Of a stretch of DNA of 64,000 nt, positions 23,045 to 31,499 are shown piece by piece. Source of the DNA: Scolanthus callimorphus (Eukaryota; Cnidaria; Anthozoa; Actiniaria; Edwardsiidae); contig JAWWUD010000061.1 in NCBI GenBank assembly GCA_033964015.1, positions 117,001 through 181,000 on the forward strand, in the 5' to 3' direction. The notes beneath the pieces are model-generated. The model was not told the origin of the DNA. It made no database searches and worked only from the letters and a program-made list of their open reading frames with translations. A program made the position numbers and the translations under genes. How positions within the stretch are numbered: the stretch's first letter is position 1; each line of letters begins with the position of its first letter.

Positions 23045-25103
23045 TCAGGGTGTTATCAACATTACAGCAGTGTGTCTGTTCATTACTATTGTTCTTACTA
23101 AACAAGTGTGAATAATATGAGCTCTTGCTGTAGAATGTTCTCTACCTTCCGGTGCACCAACACAGGTCCAACCAAGAGTACCCAGACGGGCAACTGGCTC
23201 TCCTGGCTTCCCTCGAATGTCACTACGAGAATAATGCAAATCTACATTATCCACTCCAATCAATAAATCAACCAACCCTCCGTTTGCAGGTTTTGAGAAT
23301 TCACAATTTGCCAAATGTGGCCATTTGTTCTTTGCTATGCTCCTATCCTCCACCTGGTAATTTCCTGTCACTTTGCTTGACACTTACAGACCTGCTAAAC
23401 TGCCCATCAACACTTTCAATCTCGATGGTTGCTGGCATCGACTGAAATGTTTCAACCGTATCGTTTAAAACATTGACTTTGACAGTTTCATATGACTCTT
23501 GAATCCCTAATGCACCAGCAGCATCTTCATTTAGAAAAGTCTCATTTGACGCGTCGTCTAATAGTGCGTTAACCTTAATTTTGCGGCCATTAGCTTTAAG
23601 CCATACTGGGATAGTGCGCAAAGCAATTGACTCAGATGTTGGCTCTTTGCTACATGTTGAATGAGATCTTGATGTCGATGCCCCCTCCCGTACAGAAACC
23701 TGGGGGTAATTCTCTGGTTGGGTAGCCTGTGGTACCTCGTGAAGCAATGCATGATGGTTCTTCTTACACGAATCAACATCACAAGGCTTTGACCTTGGAC
23801 AGTCCTTTCCCTCATGATCACTAGCCAAACAACGGAAACATAGATGATGCTGTTTTGCCACCTTCCACAACTCTCCCACACTTAAACCTTTAAATCTCCA
23901 ACAAGACCACACGCCATTGTTTCCTTCACAAAATGCACAAGGTGGTTTGGGTTTTGAACCAAAATCCCTTGTAAGCTTGAATTCCCTTTCACCACTACCA
24001 AACATAACTCGCACCTTTCCTCTTCGAACTGACTTCACACTTTCATCCTTTCGGCCAGACTTTCCACCCTTATAATTGGAATCAATTTAATGCACCATCT
24101 CATCAGCCTCAACGCGAACCCTAACCTCTTCTTTCAGCCAATCACGCAAATTCGTCACCGAACTCAGTTGACTATGTTCTTGCAACCACCTACTATAACG
24201 TTCCACCTTACTGTCTAACAATTTCTTTACTAACAAATTGTGCAAAGTTCCTTCACCTAGCTCTCCGTCTCTCTTCTCAGCTTGCGTTTGACAACTATTA
24301 CCCGCACTAAGTCTGCAAACTTTTCAAATCCAGCAATGTCACTGTTGTCTAGACGTTCAAAGTTCTCTAGCTGATCCATGTTTGCCTGAATCTGTCGGCG
24401 CTGTCCCCCATACTTAGTTTTCAATATTTCTTTTGCCTCCTCGTATTCTGGCTCAGACACACCAAGTCCCCGTACAGCCTCCGGTGCTGGTCCTTGCAAA
24501 CTTTGTCTCAATCTTGCCATTTTTACATTTGCTGGTTCTTCCCCTTCATCCACCAGACTTATAAATAGGGCCCAATAATCATCAAACTTAGTCTTGTCTC
24601 CTGCGAAGAACGGGACTTGAAGGGGTTTAAGGCGATGACGAGCTTCGCTTAACTGCGATGAGGGTGACGATGGTATCCCTGCACTGGGGCCCTGACCTTG
24701 GACTGGCGTTTTGGGAACCTGAGCTGCCTCCTCAGTAACACTTGTACTTGCTCCTTTATTTTTATTGCTTCCTCTGCCTTTTCAATGACTAACTTAATTT
24801 CCGGTTCAAAATCCTCTATTTCTTTCAAAACTAAATCCTTGTTATTCGTATCTCCTTTTTTACATACACCATCGACAACTCATCCATTATCTCTAAAGCC
24901 CTTTCCAATAACATCCACAATCTTTCCACTTCCTCTTTCAAGATACTCTGATCCGCATTTTCTACACACATCCTTTCCAAACCATGCTTGCATTTCGTGA
25001 TTGCAGTTTTCCTTGATCGTTTTTCTTTTTTCAGCTCTAAAATCTTCTCTTCATAAGCTTGCGTTTCGGGCGCCTCCGTCCCGTCCACTCCAGATTCCTC
25101 CAT
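23045..25103 (-). pseudogene. BEL element B gag and aspartic protease
   Basis: Starts at MEESGVDGTEAPETQAYEE near 25103, with a charged coiled-coil N-terminus. The gag body continues at 24553-24257 (PEYEEAKEILKTKYGG, RQIQANMDQLENFERLD), matching the DUF1759 region of BEL gag. Then come Cys/His zinc knuckles (CAFCEGNNGVWSCWRF, CFRCLASDHEGKDCPR) and the protease (DUF1758), where the usual Asp-Thr-Gly is DDASNETFLNE. The tail VDLLIGVDNVDLHYSRSDIR and KPGEPVARLGTLGWTCVG is typical of this protease. Frameshifts and a stop near 24088 split it into at least four pieces. Confidence 0.85.
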
Positions 25104-25305
25104 TTCTCAATAAACACGTGCTCCTAAAACACTCGTGTGATTCCAATAAACACCCGCGTAATTCCAATATAAACACCCGTAAACACGACTCCAAATACCC
25201 TAGAAGTCAAACGAAAGTTTCACGAATAATCCAATAACGATATACGGTCGGTAACGATAACCAATAACACGAGTCACTACAAACCAGTCAACGGGTGAGT
25301 CCCTT

Positions 25306-25323
25306 GTCCCTTCGTGGTCGCCA
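25306..25323 (-). promoter_or_regulatory. Primer binding site of BEL element B
   Basis: Two bases inside the 5' LTR, the minus strand reads TGGCGACCACGAAGGGAC. This is complementary over 18 nt to the 3' end of animal tRNA-Arg(UCG) as I remember it, including the added CCA, so that tRNA is the probable primer for reverse transcription. Confidence 0.7.
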
Positions 25324-25325
25324 AT

Positions 25326-25557
25326 TGTTTCGCAGAACTTGCCAGTAAACTCCTTGAAATCCAATACTGAGTATGCAAATTTATAATAACTTAACAGGAA
25401 ACAGAAAACTTACAGAGAAACGCTAAATATTTCACGATATGAACTGAAACAGTCTCCACGATAAAAACTCTTCCTGCAACCATTCTCGGGAAAGTACTGA
25501 GCTTTATAGACCGGTAAAACCGGTTTTTCTCCACAGGGAGTCCGGTCCTTCACAACA
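25326..25557 (-). repeat. 5' LTR of BEL element B (232 bp)
   Basis: Plus-strand ends are TGTTTCGCAG and TTCACAACA, giving TGTT...AACA termini. The first 119 bp match the 3' copy. GGAAC follows at 25558-25562. As a 5' LTR it should contain the element's promoter; no clear TATA box was identified. Confidence 0.9.
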
Positions 25558-25562
25558 GGAAC

Positions 25563-26225
25563 AGCATGTCTTATTTTTGCTGTTGACTAGACGAAGGTAA
25601 GCAACGGCGCCGTAACCGATCATGCTTGCATCTGAAAAGATGTGGACTTGTTTGGATACGATTTCACCAAAGTCGTGTGGCTTGTAGCAACGTTGAATCG
25701 TCACTTGTTCTAGACGTGGCAGATCTTCGCGCCATTTCAGCCACTGCATTTGTTGTTCTTGAGATAGCTCATCGTCCCACCTAAGATTCTGCTGTTTGCA
25801 AAAGTCTTGAAGGAGTTTCTTTGCTGGCAAAATTACTGGTGCTAAGATACCAAGTGGGTCGTATACAGAGGACACTGTTGATAAGATTCCTCCCCTGGGG
25901 AGAGGCGTGGGAAGGACCCTGGCGCGCGAGGATGTCCTGTAGTGAATACTCCTGTGGTCTTGTGGCGCTTATCTGTCTTATGCACTTCCTTGGCGCTAGC
26001 TTGCTTCAATTCTGGCTTCAAAGCATCTTTGCCGTAAACAGGATGGGTTGCTGATTCCGCTGCTGTTGCTACAAAGTTGAGTAGGTCCTCAAAAGAAGCA
26101 ATCTTGTTGGTTTTTCCGCCTTTGTTACACGATCGCGCCATTTGTTTTGCAGGAATGTAGGTAACTTGAGGACGATTGAATGCATATTTGGCGGATGATT
26201 GAGAACTTCCATTTATTTTATACAT
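25563..26225 (-). pseudogene. BEL element A: gag C-terminal part fused to RT thumb and RNase H start
   Basis: The gag part reads YAFNRPQVTYIPAKQMARS, FEDLLNFVATAAESATHPVY and stops being gag-like near 25930. Without any protease or RT palm the sequence goes on, in another frame, with ILSTVSSVYDPLGILAPV, the classic start of the Pao/BEL thumb region, then the RNase H start HIFSDASMIGYGAVAYL. It ends at the GGAAC duplication and resumes at 12188. The missing segment (about 2 kb or more in relatives) is an internal deletion, so element A was already defective or was deleted later. Confidence 0.85.
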
Positions 26226-26466
26226 TCTGTCATTTTCACCCCAAAAACTCCTTGATTGTAAACCCAGTTCGCGACTATGTGTCGGCCAATCACACTATAA
26301 AAACAGTATTTTCACGTGTGGCTAAAGCGTTTCGTCCAATCACAGAGCAGCTTCATGTGGTACCGTGTTTTCGGCTCCTTCCTCTCGGCGAGCCGGCATC
26401 TCAACTCTAACTGCTTCTATAAACTGTTCACAGTGTTTGACATTTAAGCTACTTATCAGCAAAAAT

Positions 26467-28426
26467 ATGGCTGAAAATCCAATATTTTCTCTCTTAGAAA
26501 AGCCCTGTAGATGAATACATTTCCAAACAGCAGAACAAAAATACGCTTTCTAAAACAAGACGAGATGTTGGCCTTCTTGAAGAGTTTTTGAAGGGAAAAA
26601 ACGAGACGAGAAAGCTAGAAGAAATTCCGCCGAGCTCAACAAATTCCTAAGCGAATTTATCATAACAGTTAAAAAGAAAGATGGAGAAGAGTTTGAACTC
26701 TCCAGTCTTAGAGGTTTCTTTCAAGTAACCGCCATCTAAAGAGCAAGAATTATGCAAAGAATATTATGGAAGACATTGAATTTGAACAGACCCGGAAAGC
26801 ATTAAGGCTGGTTTCCATATAGTCGTATCAGTCGTCTGTGAAAAATTTCACGCGACCCGTACGACTATATGGAAACGCTCGATGGGACGACTCGTACGAC
26901 CAATACGACTGATACGACTTTCGTCGTTTGACGAAATGGGCGTGATACGACAGCAGTTTTTTTAATGGAAACCATCGCATACCACTCGTACGACTCATAC
27001 GACCGAAGAAACATGGCGGCGCATACACAATTCGAGCGCAAAAAGCCTGACTTTGCTCTACAAATTATCATTCTATACAGCCAGCAAAGATATGAACGTC
27101 TGATATAACGGCCTCGCGATTTTTGTGAAGAAATGTAATTTATTAGCAGTAAAATCCGGTCAAACGGGGATGAAACTTTAGAAAAAATACACACTTCAAG
27201 ATTCTTGCCTTCTCCTTCTCTCTTGCCTTTCTGCGTAAAATTACGGGACTGTAGAGGCCTTGAAGACTCGCGCTTCTGTTGGTAACTGCCATTTTGGTGC
27301 AAGATCACATGCTGTCAAGCGACTGAGACGACCATATGGGAACCAAGAAACGCAAGGGTCGCACGAGTCGTCCTGTGTCTGCTGGAGGCCTGTTTCATAC
27401 GACCGATACGACTCGTACGACTTATAAGACCATATGCGAACCAGCCTTTAGAAGCAAGAAATCGACGTCTAAAAAAGGAAGGAAAAGGAAACAAACCAAA
27501 TGCTGCCGAGGCCATAAGCGATGAAGAGATAGACATGCGGAATCTCTGTTGAATACATTGTGGTTCATGAACTCAGTTCATTTTGGTTTGCGAGGATGCG
27601 AAGAGCATCGACAAATGGCTTGGGGAGATGTTCAGATCGTAAAGGATGTTGACGGAACTGAATATTTAGAATACTCAGAAAGACAAACAAAGACAAGAAC
27701 TGGAGCAGAGCCACAAAATATCAGGTCGGTCAAGCCCAAAGCCTTTGCTACAAACGGACCAGAGGAAACAAATCCTGTTTTCGTGTATAAGCTGTATCGC
27801 GAGAAACGACCAGTCTCAATGCAGAATGCCGAGGCGCCTTACTATCTCAGCATCAATCACGTAAAAGACTCGAGAAAATTAAATTTTGGCTTAAGAACAG
27901 TGCTATGGGAGTTAGTAAGCTCAACTCGGTAATGAAAACCATGGCACAGAAGGCAGGTCTGGATGAAAAGAGACGACTCACAAACCACAGCGCACGAAAA
28001 ACAATGGTACAGAAACTCAACGACAGCAACTTCCCTCCTACCCACATAATGCAGTTATCAGGCCATCGCAACGTGCAAAGCGTAAGGAACTACAGCTCTG
28101 TTTCTAAGGATCAACAGAAAAGTATGTTACTGCTGTTAAGCTCAAGTCCAGCAGTCCCAGCCGTGTATAACACATCAACAGGAGAGCCTTCGCATACAGC
28201 TACTGTGACAGCCGAGGCGGCTTCATTCATGAAGAACTCGTCAATGTTTCTCGCTGCAGGTCCTTTTAGCGGCGTCGTGATCCACGGAGGACATTTTAAT
28301 ATGACAATAAATAACAAGTCGCCGATAGCAAGTCCTTCCAGTTCGTCCGTTTCTGAGTGTCGTTCCTACAAGAGGATCAAACGTGTGATCGAGTCGTCGA
28401 ACGACGACCGCCCGCCACTTTCGTAA
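26467..28426 (+). pseudogene. Crypton tyrosine recombinase (DUF3504-like), broken
   Basis: Begins MAENPIFSLLEKPC; an early stop follows, and the SAM-like N-terminal part can be read at about 26620-26740 (LNKFLSEFIITVKKKDGEEF). After a MITE (26805-27447) the catalytic domain continues: FGLRGCEEHRQMAWGDV carries the first Arg, NHSARKTMVQKL the His-x-x-Arg pair, SGHRNVQSVRNYSSVS the conserved Gly-His and the Tyr nucleophile. A frameshift near 27900 separates the first Arg from the rest. The C-terminal tail is Ser-rich and basic (YKRIKRVIE). These motifs match the domain shared by animal Cryptons and host genes of the ZMYM and QRICH1 type. Catalytic residues are all visible but the gene is interrupted. 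Confidence 0.85.
26805..27447. mobile_element. 643-bp Harbinger-type MITE with TTA duplication
   Basis: Inverted ends AGGCTGGTTTCCATAT and ATATGCGAACCAGCCT, flanked by TTA at 26802-26804 and 27448-27450. Three-base TTA/TAA duplications are the mark of PIF/Harbinger. The ends are full of CGTACGAC/GTCGTATC words on both strands, which look like subterminal binding sites. It cuts the Crypton recombinase gene. No own transposase. Confidence 0.9.
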
Positions 28427-28689
28427 ATTTTGTAGAACGTAATGCCTTAAGAGCGTTTCGCTCTCTTCGTGGTAAATGACCCACAGAAAAACAATGTTTG
28501 CTGCTTATTATATATTACCCTGTTCCTTTAAATTTTTCATTCAATGTTTGTAATTTGAAACAATTGTTTCTCCACTGTGAGGACTTTGCTTCTCGTGACT
28601 TGTGAGCCATTCAATTTGGTTACTGCACTTTACCGGGTTCTCTCGTGTAAGCATATTATTGATGAAAATAAATTTAAGAGCGAGGAATG

Positions 28690-29733
28690 AAATCTCAGTA
28701 TGTATGAAATAAACAAATAACTTCATCGCGCGAACGAGTCCGATTTCTGATACTCACCAACTCGTGCGAAAATGCCGTACAAACGCGTGCCCACCCCATA
28801 TTTTTCATCGCATTCTTGCACTTCGTGAGGAAAAGTTTCTTGAGAGCAGATGAATCATCACTGCGAATGGCGGTCCACGTGAGAGCCTTATTGATGTATG
28901 CCATCGTCAAAATCAGAAAAGTCAGCTTCCGGTATAAATTCTTTTTTCATTTCTTGTGCTGCGCTTGAAAATGGATCTTTGTGTTCCAATTTGTAATTTC
29001 CCGATTTCTTCCGGTCCGTTTTCGGCATATCCGCTCGATGGGATACCTGTGGCGACTGTGTTTCCATGGTAACAGACAATCCTGAATAAGCTTTCTCGCG
29101 CGCTTTAGCTTTAGCAATCATAGTATCCACCTTTAATTCAGTCTTCTTGAGCTGCTTTCAGTTCTTGCTTTCTTGTAAGCATGTGTCTCTCAGCTAATAA
29201 CTCCGCTACTCGAGCTCTAATTTCGGTGCTTGAAGTAGAAACAGATCTACTGCTCGTTGTTTTCGATGTCCTGGACGACTTGTTCGAGAAGATTTGCTTG
29301 TTCCGGGAAGATATGAAGAACTTGATGCTTTATATGTTGATTTAGATGTTTTATGCCTTGATTCTGTATGAGAAATGCTGTCACCACTGCCCACAAGACG
29401 CTCCTCGAGAGCTACTATCCAATTAAACACTTGTTGACGAAACTCCAACACTGATTTCTACCTTTGATCGAAGCGAGATCGTTCAATATCTTGAATAGGT
29501 TCCGACGTTAGTCGCTCAAAATGAACAGTAAATGCATCCAAATATCTGTCAAACTTCAAACTAAGATCCTGCAACTCTTGTTTAACTTCTACCAAATTAG
29601 ACTCGTCGTCTACAAGCTTCGTAATCTTATTCCTCTGCTTAGTCACTGCAGATAAGGCGGCAGTTTGTTTATATCTCAGTTCCGTTATTTCTTCCGTATC
29701 ACATTGCGCTGTCTCTTCGGTATTCTCGGCCAT
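28690..29733 (-). pseudogene. BEL element A gag, N-terminal part
   Basis: Likely start is MAENTEETAQ (ATG at 29733). The first 90 residues are heptad-like and charged (DDESNLVEVKQELQDLSLKF, FDRYLDAFTVHFERLTSE), a coiled coil typical of BEL gag N-termini. Further pieces are at 29451-29206 and 29130-28888 (ending FSDFDDGIHQ) and 28910-28695 (DDSSALKKLFLTKCKNAMKN). They are joined by frameshifts and a stop at 28891. The Crypton insertion follows. An upstream in-frame ATG at 29862 lies next to the LTR and is less likely as start. Confidence 0.7.
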
Positions 29734-29867
29734 CACGTAATGCAGAAGATCCAAGTCACTTTTGAAGACAATCTTGTTCCATGTTGATAGCAAAATCAGT
29801 TTAGCCAAGACGGTTAAGAGACGGTTTCCGGTATTCCATAGATTAGCGTTTGGCGACCACACAAGTC

Positions 29868-30013
29868 TTTTACAAGTATAAACGCGCTGGTTTTCCAGCG
29901 TCAGAACGGTCCTAGGATTCGTTAAAGCGGTGAAGGAAACGTTGGAGCGGTAAAAGACTAAAACAAAGAAAGGAAGAAATCTAATAAATCTAAGGAAAAC
30001 GATAAATAAAAAG
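29868..30013 (-). repeat. 5' LTR of BEL element A, partial
   Basis: Matches 9805-9945. The match stops near 30013, so the outer half of this LTR is lost or replaced by the CGGAT-rich sequence that follows. A TGG-starting stretch just inside (minus strand TGGTCGCCAAACGC, 29859-29846) could be the primer site. Confidence 0.65.
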
Positions 30014-30510
30014 TAGTATACAAAGTAAGGGTTTTAGGACGGGCGGATCAGGGCGGATCTGCGGATCTGCTCTAGGTACACGTGATCATGTCATACATAT
30101 CATGTCATAGGCATATCATTGTAGGCCGGAAGTGACGTCATAATGAAAACAATAGGTTGCCCAGACTTGCCCGCTCAAAAGGGTGAAAAATGGGGTATAA
30201 CGAATGCGAAAATGTATACATTTTACGAACAAAACATGAAAACGTGGTCAAAGCGCAGCGAAGCGTGGACACTAATCAATATGCAAAAATCGTCGTCAAA
30301 CGGCAAAGGCGAAAGCGTCTTGTACATTATAGCGTTTTATCGAGCCCATAAAACGTTTAAACTATTTCCATAGAGCAATAGTAGCTTTATTTTTATATTT
30401 TTATTGCGTATACGAAAGTATAAAATACAGTAAGATCGCATTTACAAGTTGAATAAGTTCTCTTGGAAGTACTCGTAGTTATAATTTTTACGTATTAATT
30501 AAAACCGTAG
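30014..30510. other. No gene seen
   Basis: Starts with GGGCGGATC and GCGGATCTGC words like those at 7.5-8.5 kb, suggesting a fragment of that repeat. The 76-codon ORF at 30143-30373 has no recognisable motif. Confidence 0.4.
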
Positions 30511-30514
30511 CCAT

Positions 30515-30891
30515 TGCTTGGAAAGAGTCTTTGTTCTTGTTTTTGCGATGTTTTTCTGACGAGATTTTAAGCTCCTGCTTAGGCTTGTGTATTCGTGGTT
30601 TTGGTGGTGTTAATTTTAGAGTTCTTAGATAGCCATTGACCTTTGCTTACATCTCTTCTTGTCGCTTTAGTAAATTCGTTATCGTTTTTGTAACTCTTCG
30701 TTTTTATCTTCGATATCTTCGGAGGAACCATTCTCTAAATACGGTAAACATAGTCCAAGCTTGCTCCATTTTAACCATTTAGCCCTTTCTTCGCTTTCCA
30801 TATGGTGAATTTGATCTAGATGATTCGCCAATCGCAGTAGATTCGTACTTCCACATCCAAAGACAGGACAATTTCTTTTCTTCCGACCCAT
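30515..30891 (-). pseudogene. Broken ORF with one C2H2 zinc finger
   Basis: Starts MGRKKRNCPVFGCGSTNLL. Cys-x4-Cys (CPVFGC) and a His pair (ANHLDQIHH) form one C2H2-like finger, followed by an acidic stretch (SSEDIEDKNEELQKR) and a stop. After a frameshift the strand goes on with a basic, Pro/Lys-rich tail (LRTLKLTPPKPRIHKPK, QELKISSEKHRKNKNKD). I do not recognise the family. The single-finger layout and the repeat-rich setting suggest a mobile-element protein or a decayed host gene. A frame overlapping its start (31063-30779) is probably not real. Confidence 0.5.
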
Positions 30892-31066
30892 AATTTTCGA
30901 TGTTCACTCGTCGAATGTTTCGTTGTAAATGATGATTTCCCCCGTAATAACTGCTTTTAAAAGGGCCCGAATAGGCCCGTGATGACCCGATAAGGCCTGA
31001 AAAGGCTCCGGCGGCCCGTTCGATAGAAGGGACATAGTTTCGTAGGCCGTGGTTAAATTTCAACAG

Positions 31067-31360
31067 TACATTATCCTTCCTGTTTACTCATTAGCATTTA
31101 TTAAGGTATGGAGAGTAACCCCTGATTAGCAAGCTCACAGGGAAATAAGCCAATGAGTAAACAAGAAGGGTGGGAGGGTGGGCGCGACTCTTCTTTGCTT
31201 GACGCTTCGCGGCAACTGACACATTTGCATAATTAATGCTTCCTTAAATAATGCTATGACGTCATCAGGAAGGATCATGAATATTCAATGAGGTTTGAAT
31301 AGTACATTATCCTTCCTGTTTACTCATTAGCATTTATTAAGGTATGGAGAGTAACCCCTG
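31067..31360. repeat. R-S-R repeat block
   Basis: A 58-bp word R (TACATTATCCTTCCTGTTTA ... GTAACCCCTG) is at 31067-31124 and 31303-31360. Between them lies S (31183-31303, ending GGTTTGAATAGT). S recurs almost identically at 37249-37369. R and the reverse complement of S share ATCCTTCCTG and an ATTAAGG/TTTAAGG region at equal distance, so they look like the two ends of one transposon family: a short copy (31067-31303) abutting a long one (31303-37369). Confidence 0.7.
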
Positions 31361-31432
31361 TTTCGCATCTCCCTGATACTAACCTTATTTTGTTTGGATT
31401 ATCGCCCTAGGGCACTTATCTTTTAACCCTTC

Positions 31433-31498
31433 ATCCCCAACCTTATCACCCAACCTTATCACCCAACCTTATCGCCCAACCATATCACCCAACCTCAA
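31433..31498. repeat. 15-bp tandem repeat
   Basis: About four units of CCCAACCTTATCACC with single-base changes. Confidence 0.85.
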
Positions 31499-31499
31499 T

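Larger units (their letters stand above)
12194..25557 (-). mobile_element. BEL/Pao LTR retrotransposon B inserted in element A
   Basis: Bounded by LTR ends TGTTCC.../...ACAACA and the GGAAC duplication. On the minus strand it reads 5' LTR (25557-25326), primer binding site (25323-25306), gag and protease (25103-23045), reverse transcriptase (23042-22116), then, after the 7.5-kb TTAA element, the rest of RT, RNase H and integrase (14583-12313) and a shortened 3' LTR. Gag, protease, RT, RNase H and integrase are all still represented. Scattered stops, a frameshift and an altered integrase active-site residue mark it as inactive. Confidence 0.9.
26230..28690 (+). mobile_element. Crypton-type element inserted in gag of BEL element A
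   Basis: Plus-strand element opposite in direction to its host. It contains a likely promoter (CACTATAAAAAC near 26294), a decayed tyrosine recombinase gene, and about 260 bp of AT-rich 3' sequence. No terminal repeats are seen, as known for Cryptons, which insert by site-specific recombination. Limits come from where BEL gag similarity stops on either side and are approximate. Confidence 0.7.
9785..30013 (-). mobile_element. BEL/Pao LTR retrotransposon A, decayed and interrupted
   Basis: Reading on the minus strand from 30.0 kb: partial 5' LTR, gag fragments (about 29733-28690), a Crypton insertion, gag C-terminal part joined directly to the thumb region of reverse transcriptase (26225-25563), insertion of BEL element B, then RNase H and integrase (12188-10190) and the 3' LTR (9785-10089). 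The coding parts on either side of element B join inside the same RNase H domain, which shows they once were one element. Protease and most of the RT are missing through an internal deletion near 25905. Known BEL/Pao elements encode gag, protease, RT, RNase H and integrase in this order. Confidence 0.8.

Noticed and set aside
26828..27536. Overlapping ORFs rich in SYWSYES/RTSRIGR-type words
   Set aside because: They are translations of the CGTACGAC-type repeats in the Harbinger-type MITE.
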